64,000 bases of DNA, taken from assembly GCF_029581195.1 (NCBI RefSeq), contig NZ_CP120737.1, positions 4,999,001 to 5,063,000 of the forward strand, in the 5' to 3' direction. This document shows, in pieces, positions 12,001-18,033 of the stretch; position 1 is the stretch's first letter; every line of letters starts with the position of its first letter. The notes under the pieces are model-generated. The model worked only from the letters and a program-made list of their open reading frames with translations. It was not told where the DNA came from and did no database searches. The position numbers and the translations under genes were made by a program. The stretch is from Solwaraspora sp. WMMD791. Lineage in GTDB: Bacteria; Actinomycetota; Actinomycetes; Mycobacteriales; Micromonosporaceae.

Positions 12001-15000
12001 AGCGGGCCGGTGCCGTCGCGCAGCTCCGCGAGTCGGGCCTCGCGCTCCAGCGCCGTGATGCGTGTTTCGTACCGGGCCAGCACGGCCGCGTCGGCGGCCT
12101 CGTCACCGGCCCGGGCGAACTCGGCATTCCATTCGGCCCGCTCGGCCGGTGGCATGCCGAGTGTTTCTTCCCGGTAGGCGCGCAGGTCGGCGAGCCGATC
12201 GGTCAGGTCGTCGAGGGCGCCGGGCGGCGTCGTCGGTACGTCGGGCAGGTCCTCGAGCCTGACCGGTGGGGTGTCCGGGTCGGTTCCGCGTAGCGCGTCC
12301 AGCCGGTGGCGCAGTTCCAGGCCGGCGAGGTCCAGGTCCGGCGTACCACTGTCCCCGCGCAACGCGTCCAGGCGCTTCTGCAGGTCGTCGATGCCGCCGG
12401 GCGGCAACGTCGGTGGCTCCGGAAGCTGGGGGAGCGGTACGTCGGGGCCGTCGGTGCCGCGCAGGTTGGCGAAGCGCAGCTCCAGCTCCAGGTCGGCGAG
12501 CCCCGGGTCGGGGGTGTGATCGCCACGCAGCGCGTCGAGGCGGGCCTGCAACTCGTCGAGGTCGCCCGTCGACCCGGCCCCGTCGGGGGAGCGGCCCGGG
12601 GCGGCATCGGGTACGACCTGGTCGTGCAGCTTCTGTTCGGCCAGTTTGCCGGCGAGGCTGTTCTCGTAGGCGTCGAGCAGCCGGTGCAGTTCGTCGGTGC
12701 GCCCAGCGGCGGTCGCCCGCTCGATGTCGATGGCGTGCTGCAACCAGGTCGACTTGTCCATGCCCAGCTGCGCTGCGCGGTGGTGCCCGGCGTCGACATG
12801 TGCCCGGTAGGAGTCGAGCCGCTGGAACAGGGCCTGCCGGTCGATCCGGTCGTGCAGGGTGTTGAGTCCTCGGGCCGCGTCACCGTGCCGGCCCTGCTCG
12901 ATCGCGGTACGGACCTCGGTGCTCAGCACCCTCAGCTCCTGATCGGGCAGGTCGACACTCCGCGCGTCGGAGACGAGTTCGGTCAACCGCTGGCTGAGCG
13001 CGGCCGGGTCGGGAGTGGCCGCCGGATCGGTGCGCGGCACGGCCGGCAGGTCCAGGAGATCGTCGCCGGCACCCGTACCGTTCGCCCCGTCAGCTCGGCC
13101 CGGCGTAGCGATCTGGTCGGGGGTCTGCGGTCGGCCCAGAGTGTCGACCTGCGGCGTGGACGCAGCCCCGGCGTCGTCGAGTCGCGTCGGACCGACGCCG
13201 GTGGGAGTCTCCTCGGCGCGGGCGGCGACCAACTGCGCTTCCAGGTCGGCGAGGCGTTCGACGGCGGTGGCGCGGGCGGTGGCCTCCGCCGGGGAGATGG
13301 TCGGGACGTCCGGGAACATCGCCGGATCGACCGGGCGGGTTTCGGCTGCCCCACCCGGACGGAGCTGGTTGAGGCGGTGTTCGAGCTCCAACTGGCGGGC
13401 CGCCGGGGACGGCAGATCGGTGCCGCGCAGCGCGGCCAGCCGGCTCTCCAATTCTGCCGTGCTGGTGCCGGGCTGGTGGGTGGGGACCGCAGGCAGGTCA
13501 GCGAGGTCGGCCGGCGTCGTCGGGCGTAGTTGCGCGAACCGGTGCTCGAGTTCCAGCGCGGCCAGGTCGGTACGGGGGGCGTCGGGGCCGCGTAGGTTGT
13601 CCAGCCGGTCCTGCAGCGCCTGCACCGATTCGTCCACCGTCGTGGCTGGTCTGGCCGCCGCGAGGTCGGGTGCAGTGGTCGGGTTGGCCGCCGCGAGGTC
13701 TGGCGCGACCGTACCGGTCGGATAGGCCGGTGGGGGATCGACGGTACGGGAGACCTCGCGGGCTTCGATCTTCACTCCGTCGGCGGTCCTGCGGACCAGC
13801 GCCTCGGCGACCCGGACGTCCCTTTCGGCGCGGGCCACGGCCAACGCGTCCCCGGAGACGTTGGCCAGCGCGTGCTGTGCCTGTTTGAGCTGCTCCACCG
13901 CGTGCAGGTGAGTGAGCTGCTGCGGCGACGGGCCGCCGGCCTGATCCAGGCGGGGCGGTGCGGGCACCGAGAGGTCACGGCCGAGGCTGGTAGGCGCGGC
14001 GACCGTCGGCGGATCCATCCGGTGCAGAGCGGTGAGCGCCGCCGTACCAGGCTCATCGAGCAGGTTCAACGCCTGGTGGACGGTGGTCGCGTCAGCGGCC
14101 TTGCCGAGCTGCACGGGGTTGGGCGCGAGGGCGTCGACCCGGGTGGTGCCCGTCGGGGCCGCCGACGAGATCGAACCCGTCGGGGTGGGGGTGAACGTGG
14201 AGGTGGGCGTGAACGTGGAGGTGGGCGTGGGCGAGGCAGGGCTGACGTCACCGAACGCCTTTTCCGGCGCGCCGAGGTTGAACGCCACCCCGGTCTCCGA
14301 GACCCGGATCGCGCTGACCTCGCCCATGTGCAGGTTGCGCAGCTCGGCGCGACCGAAATCCGCCAGCCCGTCGACGCCGCCGACAGCCCGGTTGAGCGTG
14401 GTGCTGAGGTTGCCGATCTGCATGTTCGGCAGGGTCACCGCGCCCGGCGTGGCCACCGTGGGCATGGTGACCTGATTCATCCCCGCGACCGTGCCGACTG
14501 TCGGTACTTCGAGTCTGGAGATGTGGCCCAGGTCGAGCGCGTGCGCGGCACCGGGCAGATTGGTCGCGGGGATCGGGGTGACCGTACCGGCCGTCCCCGG
14601 CACGGGCACGGACACGTCCAGGTTCTGCACGCCGCGTAGCCCCGCGAGGTCATGCAGGCCGAGCGCGCCACGTGCCGCGGACAGGTCGAGACTGCGGGCC
14701 GAGAAGCTGAGCTGCTGCGTCGACGGAGCGCCGATCATCGGCTTCTCGATGAGGTCGGGAAGGTGCAGCCCGCTCGGACTGAAGTTGATCCCACCGGCGG
14801 GTGGCGGCGCTCCGCCGGGCTTGACGACGTGCACCGTGGTGAGGCCGTTGGCGAGCCGGACGCCACCGCCGAGCGCCGCGAGTCCGTCGAACCGGGTCAG
14901 TCCGAGCCCGCGACCCAGCACTCCGAGCTTGAACGCCCCGGACACTCCGACGGCGCGGATCTCATGACCAGCCAGGGGCAGGAAGATCCGTAGCCATTGC

Positions 15001-16127
15001 CAGCCGCCGAACTCCCGCGCCATCAGGTTGCCGAACCTGACGGCGTTGACGGCGATGAACCGGCCCGCGTCGGCTGTCACACCGGCGAGCTTGACCAGAC
15101 CCTGCTGTCCGATGTTGCCCATTCTGACGACCGTCGCCGGGACGGTGACCAGGGTGAACTTCTCCAGGGTCACGAATCCCCGGGCGGCCAGTCCGTCCAT
15201 CGGGCCGACGATCCGGGGGATCATCAGCGCGCCGACCTTCACCGAGTTGGCCAGGGTGACCCCGATGTCGCCGATTCCGCGCATGGCCACGCTGAGGCTC
15301 AGCGTCGACACCGTACGCCAGAAGTCGTTGATGCCGGTGCGCGCCAGAGTGAAGCTGTTCCGGCTGAACTGGGTGATGTTGCGCCACGCGGTGGTGGCCA
15401 GTTTGGTGAGGTCGCCGAGGGCGATCAGCGGTCGGGTACTGGGACCGAGTAGTCCGAGCAGCCCGAGCGCCAGACCCAGCGCGTTCGTCTTGCCCATCGC
15501 GAAGTCCAGGGTCGCCTTCACCGCCAGGGCGGCGTTCATCGCGAAGGCGATCAGGCCGAGCGGGCCACCGACGAAGACGGCGACCACGGTGACGATGAGG
15601 GTCAGCCAAGTGAAGATCTCCCAGAACACCTCGCAGGCCGACTTGGGAGTCACAGGCGACTTGATGTGACTTGTGGCGTCGAGAAGGGACTGCCGGGCCG
15701 TCCCCGCCGCAGTTCTCACGTCGGCCGCGGCGTTCTCCGCGTCCGCCTTGAGCGCGTTGATGCGTTCCTCGTCGTCGCCGGCCCCGGCCGCATCGCGCAG
15801 TGCCTGGTCCGCCTTGGACTGCGCCTCGCGCAGCGCCTCGGCGTACGTGCGGATGGCCGGCCCGGCGGCGGAGAAGGCCGTGCGTACCCCGGCGATGAAC
15901 CCGCTCATCTCCTTGCTGATCTGTTCGCGCAGCCAGTCTGCGGTCTTGCCGACGAACGCCCCGTCGCCGCTCTGTCGCAGCACCGCGGCGAGCCCGTCGT
16001 CGGCGGTCTTGGCGTGGTCGGCCATGACGTCCATGTAGCTGGCGACGCGCAGCAGCACGTCCGGATCGCCAGGTGTGGGGTCACCCGACAGTGTGAGCGG
16101 TGACCAGTCACCAGGCCGTACCCCCAC
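1..16127 (-). CDS. Giant T7SS-type secreted protein (partial, C-terminus beyond window)
   Basis: One frame stays open from a GTG at 16127 to the left edge (about 5375 residues, no stop seen). The start is chosen because GGGAGGG lies just upstream and the first residues (MGVRPGDWSPLTLSGDPTPG) resemble the N-terminal module of predicted T7SS-secreted proteins (recalled similarity). In order: a helical N-terminal module; a hydrophobic membrane stretch at about residues 163-225; proline/threonine-rich linkers; eight or so repeats of the type LxxRLxxLRGxD between about 850 and 1310; a HEIVHQLGVKD site at 1757-1767; long beta-rich regions; an OTU-like region with Cys3690 and His3978; an LRLRGG motif at 4506-4511; and further alpha/beta sequence. 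It is divergent from the T7SS substrate genes and close to EccC, so export by that ATPase is inferred. It resembles polymorphic-toxin or giant multidomain effectors. The terminal effector domain, if any, is not visible. Confidence 0.85.
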   Translation of the reverse strand, partial: MGVRPGDWSPLTLSGDPTPGDPDVLLRVASYMDVMADHAKTADDGLAAVLRQSGDGAFVGKTADWLREQISKEMSGFIAGVRTAFSAAGPAIRTYAEALREAQSKADQALRDAAGAGDDEERINALKADAENAAADVRTAAGTARQSLLDATSHIKSPVTPKSACEVFWEIFTWLTLIVTVVAVFVGGPLGLIAFAMNAALAVKATLDFAMGKTNALGLALGLLGLLGPSTRPLIALGDLTKLATTAWRNITQFSRNSFTLARTGINDFWRTVSTLSLSVAMRGIGDIGVTLANSVKVGALMIPRIVGPMDGLAARGFVTLEKFTLVTVPATVVRMGNIGQQGLVKLAGVTADAGRFIAVNAVRFGNLMAREFGGWQWLRIFLPLAGHEIRAVGVSGAFKLGVLGRGLGLTRFDGLAALGGGVRLANGLTTVHVVKPGGAPPPAGGINFSPSGLHLPDLIEKPMIGAPSTQQLSFSARSLDLSAARGALGLHDLAGLRGVQNLDVSVPVPGTAGTVTPIPATNLPGAAHALDLGHISRLEVPTVGTVAGMNQVTMPTVATPGAVTLPNMQIGNLSTTLNRAVGGVDGLADFGRAELRNLHMGEVSAIRVSETGVAFNLGAPEKAFGDVSPASPTPTSTFTPTSTFTPTPTGSISSAAPTGTTRVDALAPNPVQLGKAADATTVHQALNLLDEPGTAALTALHRMDPPTVAAPTSLGRDLSVPAPPRLDQAGGPSPQQLTHLHAVEQLKQAQHALANVSGDALAVARAERDVRVAEALVRRTADGVKIEAREVSRTVDPPPAYPTGTVAPDLAAANPTTAPDLAAARPATTVDESVQALQDRLDNLRGPDAPRTDLAALELEHRFAQLRPTTPADLADLPAVPTHQPGTSTAELESRLAALRGTDLPSPAARQLELEHRLNQLRPGGAAETRPVDPAMFPDVPTISPAEATARATAVERLADLEAQLVAARAEETPTGVGPTRLDDAGAASTPQVDTLGRPQTPDQIATPGRADGANGTGAGDDLLDLPAVPRTDPAATPDPAALSQRLTELVSDARSVDLPDQELRVLSTEVRTAIEQGRHGDAARGLNTLHDRIDRQALFQRLDSYRAHVDAGHHRAAQLGMDKSTWLQHAIDIERATAAGRTDELHRLLDAYENSLAGKLAEQKLHDQVVPDAAPGRSPDGAGSTGDLDELQARLDALRGDHTPDPGLADLELELRFANLRGTDGPDVPLPQLPEPPTLPPGGIDDLQKRLDALRGDSGTPDLDLAGLELRHRLDALRGTDPDTPPVRLEDLPDVPTTPPGALDDLTDRLADLRAYREETLGMPPAERAEWNAEFARAGDEAADAAVLARYETRITALEREARLAELRDGTGPLSADEYRTWQDALVRAGDDHAGIDHVLSRYAARLDEHRLDTTAQINAALTSPDHLRPLDSRLDEALGGLSQGLRNDTAARYTTLGDRLAQLRGADATAASGRAADELPTPRPRPADPTIGHRLDELPSPPRDLPTTSPGTSAADVPPGTKPAETPAVTKPEVTKPGVTKPADTPAGNLTATPARPTPDAPARPTPTAGDEVLELPEPGRVADDVSAKPADKLAMPPRDLLGDGRPAGPARVIEVDAERWTPFKDAFRFEPTTPGQPPKVTRPPASGERVGVGYRLTVTDQDMHFAFKLRLDAAPGVTAQEIAEVKTRTVEGLQRYVNSAEHRLSGWDVPIRVTVDFVDDPAKARGTITVVPAGTQMSQQTWAAGASPAKYAHEIVHQLGVKDSTAPPNALLHDTHQPEHGDLMGSHPHDADEFVLTPRALGQIADVLAPYFSGSTAPRPVPDTVTGNIAEEFWASGVDIPPKVGAEEATVHAPATTASTTSGTAPAPLAAVVKSSTTPRITVTAPGEDIQLTVLEPVTTIDSPLPGLYKTRPDLLYTPDTIDDLDGLIRGLDQSVADAVRTRVAGKLPLVPGLSKLSVQTDEIGQALRDDGKSFFTTGGRSFDVRDGLLGWHRVTVTPTWSPAEAKVIDQSEDKAKFDTRSDQSGGTKHASTSGGSGSLGAGTMFPQRVGYGAGGSIEVALSRPLESFEDGVKLTDSHNVRSGSGSHLVAAPVGFEVVVTDPARPLTGPKAAERHVGEPVRADVTFRSVDDIAKATPRDPDWLTIDPSRHTSMLVENFTPIRILRAGVGLAEGTDPTGTWNDVIEDVLVLLQPTKAVGPGTLGAGQARGLFKESAMVGNLMPALDTVVHPPTITSAHGAHALSLELTASMPKLSILADVAKTSFRWQPGQSEATKLAHSSRVGMGLSLVPARWAFGPGYVQARLFGGFLRSMTASVSQGGTSRTGTEFKDIANVLVEAHFRVTVDAGLREVPGSRVFGEGTVAPITVDLVVLGHLPAVRVAQLLNDSSVLIPSPTQWYVPPYALSGGGRSVLYGLSGFQQLYLDVAGLIRRIEGGFLPEFGKSGKVKRMATSRAAVERQANQDALDRVLSMAGLRQGKGNLLKTGLIAELSRTKKFGTRHVVVHVTASYTKAFQHLGISKGDAVRTTHTDAFQEKISAGSQWRGAVAFEGGGVFRLTGNTAGAFVPGGAVELRGRFDRQSSAQLGGQESRLNGGTPDSQAFGNDLQITVQVYAYTKHLGPDPKSRVKFGRVMRQRLPRPATDSTRVVNPTHEPAALVGGKKFTRFRLVETRPVTVQFDNASVLAQPISLPATLTPRPDPLAVDRRTQLELNGLRDWVDAGPKSAVDRWLSVEDFPGSALITALARDALYAAQHYTDTVSRTKLGGLRGTDGLAEGMPVWASMIDRLGESRQIHGLGLMLGGVWHVDKITSAEDGAATDLAIAVALTNPTILPAYANITNESASVGSVEISAARTIEKQLALRANFSANVRRVGTSTGTTHGGGAVFPATYEKVLYAGSRRDTKSVSGAIERNANNRKGKQRSFLVAFDMRVSAAVEITNDPDRYAVIPQSLRSGEWLHHHKSVARHGTITNAIFLRLSAATMVKLGLLPKLAGDPGMISQPWLPTMPPALTLPPGRSLGLGLYTFDDTPTLTESMTTALRSEAAKLGPDKGMVKSLLDMVQGRITNRSIGKVSDSLSGPGLDDPMLNRRRLLYLLTPEGQAQHWSAMVDGGVSVLHTKPGRMTQHSRDVRLIAEPVGEPKVLGFVADHDDLDIKTTHTSEQGVTTQRMHGSTSTIGVAGTGVSNHQGENLAVGMGDTVGQVSQVLNAQSDGLTTIDTNLSSGRGVKAKLETRVKYTLAIFDKGKRVDGDLLVVHDKVVQDRWADDLRPPRSMPAVTAVPYQIVVPEKLAPGWRTLNGMPLPPRFSAEDLNPVAQVQQLVANLLGDAAKRLKTTGYAGTHQIHQSLTPEILLPGLPKLLTEAGFDLPPAVSAQIFGQKATINIRLLPESASLGGVSSGVYREHAPQQSGGYSTGTSVITQSLRIPRIPLIGRGFADDPYQALEAGGPGVAAGDTQAAAESGGTATSDLGNVKPESRSAAVDYLSRVEVTVSLSYSLLPARTVTSASLPGELVNVSLRMGLHDARTALHIPKDSTALAKDSPGRVAAFDEIVDHEAKLAKAAESFVAAADNLDQARYDAYMAQEGSAARVAAEAKLAELHQDWDRAGNAWWDLLQRHHELLDDFRHRYVGVPKGTPDTDAAALAKHIQTDSSRRTPTDTTTHQLPADTTGTSTSGPQVLPTPGGGYCQLYSTVGSAPELVSARLAAAGLGSPALHAWLGSPEAVRAQITAWAAHAGGLVPSTSQLGQAAELLRRLVERHLETVGPDGVPAAALQGYRDNRVLQLRAEVDAMNRDTLLGRLQDAGITRLRDPSLPPATQMRDLYLDQRTADLVAAGWDPAAARAHAEGQVPLTPTTDGSPPRDLADEALSMRAMFDYLTASGHPVELRALSDETLRDQLMTHLLHPLRPADASEFSTLTEAVRHWESRWQDPVGEAFAGLLAAALDARIRIHAPEHTQTIGRDSAPLFDVYRRSDHYQAMVDQETAPAESTPPSEQPVADLDQLRGPAVDAKGVKPFEIDPPGPADGQTISGDALRTQQIRVNPAWMPLSDFTPEIYAGRPDAHWHYVVTESDDIMIGSEEILTVVSARQLDDLHAAMRTKNPDLTVDQLKESINQQGHPTIGVRFDNEGRAYVGKERISGELHRDPATGRWIVDDKSGHYMSEKIRPGLDPADVRRWLDDVATRLSKQMGVPVEARPYKHTTTAPTATQTTAPPPAPPAQVTAPPAQVTDPPTVVHTTAAKTTDAAAPPADDLRTRWVKFKAQRMQAEGTDPVASAILANGLTADRDTMLADLATEQAHPHEHTAPPPPATKAASHGPADTLSQSILPATHDSSLVPTSDNPDGQASSAPVAGDKEVPSRAAMEHSATVADDVPETVGTAPDPEPTAIAGSQQPAAGMQVEQEALPQARQTGITAAAQDVEPATEGGHVRHPVPSTASNKVVAATDGSELADVPDPAHPSTGDGSAPSQPDGDRVDDTTPAVTQDTAQTGPANQQGSGSEPTLRLRGGGSGGSLPTLMGLVSGARARSGMFTAPDAVHFYEEAKRIGWNSAGDDRVAQALHRLGRQTGLRSAQDKAREFVWHVVTTGTPVQPDIVIDDSHLFQAEVHGQTIQVRASVEEDPAGRVVRVVRAQPPLPLDTHVAALVQAGWTVVAGAGGTTIDPDAQLVRLDPTDAQVHSALRDIHQIATDSLGAIHLAYTNRVLGAEALVTEVPTLVEQDNRRLVDNEMGSVMDAWRRLDRRMSWLLHTPRPRGYERLVQMPAGHHADASFERWRWQLRLRYDLNADRSRDVLVHEKFHSKQEATVARWRVAETGDPGVLAGLIKDPEVHRELLEGPASQLDASQREVAELLSRHGLNHPDRAAIYQLLAQRSDLMAQMRRWSAAAADSAAGERLRERVKRAVSQVGTLEHTAWALYLSLLHEAQAFLLGLWIQEAGSVHRWGAAAAQLPPADGYDSIPLGTPERYPHMPAGAAGVFLRPSSSTTQAPSRLPRREGMLLLVQVTDAAQAERVLRRLRDDLPAGTMVELLTAAPVSALRAVELARVLGGDSVLALDVDLVEPTGAVADHFVARSRDHRPSLGPGARYYTVHTEPQQQSVLDFEMVALHRIGPGRYQLMPGWHVQTVGQRVWIGPADESPAVRDDDPPVVIGLPSQQTPWPVWVLGTWIGRALASHVGATTESGFVRVHRPEPRPVVLPEATGDLLHPVSDVERRTVVAAFGATAITDEVGYVPAETSGPDLGFTGHDLVAGLLDVAGAAAVEQNPSVLVTALDGLAARLATVAPAMAEVGEQAARHNLLAAGYLVARAHGVFELTPQRLEAAYRVLAAYHDDGRFLLGETALKQLLRSVNSDWYGDVDPTRLQRLLELNQNGRL
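2595..2612 (-). other. LRLRGG ubiquitin-tail-like motif in the giant protein
   Basis: Codons 4506-4511 read L-R-L-R-G-G, followed by G-S-G-G. This is identical to the last six residues of eukaryotic ubiquitin, the sequence recognised by deubiquitinases including OTU enzymes. It sits in a low-complexity linker about 530 residues after the OTU-like His. The match is exact, but six residues of low complexity can arise by chance; a processing-site role is inference. Confidence 0.5.
4180..5075 (-). other. OTU-like cysteine peptidase region inside the giant protein
   Basis: Residues of about 3685-3983 begin with GGGYCQLYSTV (Cys3690), continue through helical sequence and end with ALDARIRIHAPEH, a short acidic stretch, and DVYRRSDHYQAM (His3978). 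The order Cys-helix bundle-beta strand-HY is the layout of OTU-family cysteine peptidases, where the Cys is the nucleophile and the His near the end completes the dyad. The canonical GDGDC entry is degenerate here (GGGYC), so this is a tentative family call based on layout. Confidence 0.45.
10827..10859 (-). other. Metzincin-like zinc site inside the giant protein
   Basis: Codons 1757-1767 encode HEIVHQLGVKD, matching HExxHxxGxxD. In snapalysin-type and related metzincin metallopeptidases this supplies two zinc-binding His, the catalytic Glu, a Gly turn and a third zinc ligand (Asp). A methionine in HGDLMG about 20 residues later could be the Met-turn. Sequence before it looks like a small mixed alpha/beta fold. 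The motif is seen directly. The protease activity and its target (self-processing or an external substrate) are inference. Confidence 0.6.
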
Positions 16128-16270
16128 CGGACCCTCCCGCTGCCCCGGACGCCGTCGTCCTGTTCGACGTGGCGCACCCGCGTGGAGGTTCACGGTGAAC
16201 CGCTGGCGGCCCTGGCCGCGTCGAACCACACAGACGGCGTACGCCGACGAGCCGGAGGAAGGGGCGCAGG
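16128..16270. promoter_or_regulatory. Divergent intergenic region of the T7SS locus
   Basis: These 143 bases separate the giant minus-strand gene from the plus-strand substrate genes, so promoters for both should lie here. GGGAGGG precedes the GTG at 16127 on the minus strand and GGAGGAAGG (about 16254-16262) precedes the GTG at 16271. I could not identify convincing -35/-10 elements. Confidence 0.5.
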
Positions 16271-17284
16271 GTGGCTGACCTGGTGCTCGACTACGCGCTG
16301 CTACACAGCCTCGCGGGCAGCCTGCGTGAGTTGAAAAGCAAGATCCAGTTCGACGTGGAGACCGGCTCCCGCCGGGCAGTGGTCACCTCCGACGGGACCG
16401 TCGTCGACTCCAGCCAGGTCGGCAATTCGACCCTGTACGGGACGCTGAGCGCCTTCTTCTCCGCCTGCCATACCCCGTTCAAGGACTCGATGGAGCTGCT
16501 CGACGAGCTGGCGAACACCTTCGACAGCATCGCCAAGGCCTACTTCGATCTGGACGCGGACGTCGCCGGCAAGGTGAACCTGGACCGGCTGCGGTCCAGC
16601 GTCAGCGGCTGGCAGGCCGACACCGCCGCGTACGAGCGCTACCTCGACCTGAAGGACCGGGAGATCACCTTCCAGTACTACGACAAGGACGGGAACCTGG
16701 TCGACGGTTCAGTGCCGGTGTGGAGTGGCGATCCGGTGCCCGAGCCGGGGGATGCGCCCACCTCCATCGACGGCACCTCGCCGGTGGGCAGCAACAACAC
16801 CACGGCGGTCCTGGACGACGACGGCAACGTCATCTCCGAGACGACCACGGTCACCTCCGGCGACGGACTGACCTACACCGAGACGACCCAGTTCACCTAC
16901 CGCGACACCGACGGCGACGGGGAGATCGACGTCGTCGACTACACCTCCACCATCACCCACTCCGACGGCATGGAGGAGAAGATCGAGAAAAGGACCAACG
17001 ACGACGGCTCGTTCGTGGTGACCTCCACCACCAGCGAGGGCACCACCACCAGCACGGTCACCCCAAAGGCCGACGGCGGATCGCACCAGGTGACCGTCGA
17101 CCATGAAGGGGAGACCACCACGACCGACATCGTGGTGACCGGACCGGACACCGGCACCAAGACGGTCGTGGATTCGGACGGCACCAAGACGTACACCGGC
17201 AATCCGAAGACCGGGGAATGGACGCTCGTCTCCGAGGAGCCAGCCGAGGACGACTACATCCCCTACACCACTGTCACCATCTGA
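16271..17284 (+). CDS. WXG100-like T7SS substrate with beta-repeat C-terminus
   Basis: 337 residues starting at GTG with GGAGGAAGG upstream. Residues 1-135 are helical, with the T7SS export-type signal YxxxD at Y91-D95 (YFDLD) and a conserved-looking Trp at 114. Residues of about 165-330 are rich in Thr, Asp and Gly, with short beta-type repeats (for example VLDDDGNVISETTTVTSGDG) and DTDGDGEID, which resembles a calcium-binding loop of dockerin or thrombospondin type. There is no classical signal peptide. It is first in an apparent plus-strand operon with the two small WXG100-like genes, so it probably leaves the cell through the linked EccC system. Its function outside is unknown. Confidence 0.75.
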   Translation: MADLVLDYALLHSLAGSLRELKSKIQFDVETGSRRAVVTSDGTVVDSSQVGNSTLYGTLSAFFSACHTPFKDSMELLDELANTFDSIAKAYFDLDADVAGKVNLDRLRSSVSGWQADTAAYERYLDLKDREITFQYYDKDGNLVDGSVPVWSGDPVPEPGDAPTSIDGTSPVGSNNTTAVLDDDGNVISETTTVTSGDGLTYTETTQFTYRDTDGDGEIDVVDYTSTITHSDGMEEKIEKRTNDDGSFVVTSTTSEGTTTSTVTPKADGGSHQVTVDHEGETTTTDIVVTGPDTGTKTVVDSDGTKTYTGNPKTGEWTLVSEEPAEDDYIPYTTVTI

Positions 17285-17308
17285 CCCAGTCACCCTTGGA
17301 GCAAAGCC

Positions 17309-17614
17309 ATGCCGAACATCACCGTCGACTTCAGCAAGGTGCAGGCGGTCAACGACCAGCTCAACTCCGCCGTGACGCAGACCGTACCGCGCCTGGAGAA
17401 TCTGCTCGCCGCGGTGTCCCAGCTGCTCACCAGCGACGGTGGCCTGTGGTTGCAGAAGTCGAGTCCCACCCTCAGCGGGCAGTACCAGACCTTCAACACC
17501 GAGCTGACCGCGGCGATCGAGAGCATCCGGTCCTTCGCCCAGCAGTTCCACAACATCACCGTTCAGCTGAGCACGATGGACGAACAGATCGCCACCTCCA
17601 GCAGCGCCAGCTGA
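17309..17614 (+). CDS. WXG100/ESX-like small protein 1
   Basis: 101 residues, almost wholly helical, with the helix-turn-helix break at GGLWLQ (Trp at about residue 49) where WXG100 proteins carry W-x-G; here the motif is W-L-Q. Size and layout match EsxA/EsxB-type secreted partners. GGAG lies 11 bases before the ATG. It follows the 337-residue substrate gene by 24 bases and precedes a paralogue by 22, so the three are probably co-transcribed. It likely dimerises with its neighbour and is exported by the EccC encoded opposite (inference from family). Confidence 0.8.
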   Translation: MPNITVDFSKVQAVNDQLNSAVTQTVPRLENLLAAVSQLLTSDGGLWLQKSSPTLSGQYQTFNTELTAAIESIRSFAQQFHNITVQLSTMDEQIATSSSAS

Positions 17615-17636
17615 ACCGTCCAACCGGAGGCATCCG

Positions 17637-17942
17637 ATGGCAGAAGTAAACGTCGACTACGCCCTGGTCAACACCGTCGCCGGGCGGCTGACCACCGAGG
17701 GCGCGGAGATCGCCAGCGTACTGACAAACCTGCAGACCAGCGTCAGTGAGCTGCTGACCAGCCAGGGCGGCCTCTGGCTACAGCAGTCCAGCCCGGTGAT
17801 GAGCACGCAGTACACCGAGTTCACCAATTCGTTGACCAAGGCCGTCAGCAACCTGGAGACCTTCGCGTCGAGCTTCTCGATGATCGCGAAGAACCTGAGC
17901 GACATGGATCAGACACTGTCCCAGCCGCCACCCGCGAGCTGA
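17637..17942 (+). CDS. WXG100/ESX-like small protein 2
   Basis: 101 residues, paralogous to the preceding gene: both share LLTS-GGLWLQ-SSP in the middle and end in a short Ser/Pro tail. The turn motif is W-L-Q rather than W-x-G. GGAGG is placed 7 bases before the ATG. As the second member of an ESX-like pair it may form the heterodimer recognised by the EccC C-terminal ATPase domains. The gene ends just before a strong hairpin shared with the convergent eccC gene. Confidence 0.8.
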   Translation: MAEVNVDYALVNTVAGRLTTEGAEIASVLTNLQTSVSELLTSQGGLWLQQSSPVMSTQYTEFTNSLTKAVSNLETFASSFSMIAKNLSDMDQTLSQPPPAS

Positions 17943-17962
17943 CCCCTCGACCTGCGCGGCAC

Positions 17963-17996
17963 GCGGCCCGGTCGCCGGTGACGGTGACCGGGCCGC
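17963..17996. terminator. Bidirectional hairpin terminator between esx-like genes and eccC
   Basis: An 11-bp perfect stem (GCGGCCCGGTC / GACCGGGCCGC) with a 12-base loop lies between the convergent esx-like operon and the end of the ATPase gene. There is no T-tract, as is common in high-GC actinomycetes. Confidence 0.75.
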
Positions 17997-18033
17997 ACCC
18001 CATTGCGGACCGGTGACCGCGCGCCGGTCAGGC

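Noticed and set aside
14190-14230. Tandem repeat as a CRISPR or regulatory array
   Set aside because: It is an in-frame Thr/Pro linker repeat (TPTSTF type) of the giant protein. No CRISPR repeat-spacer pattern was seen anywhere in the window.
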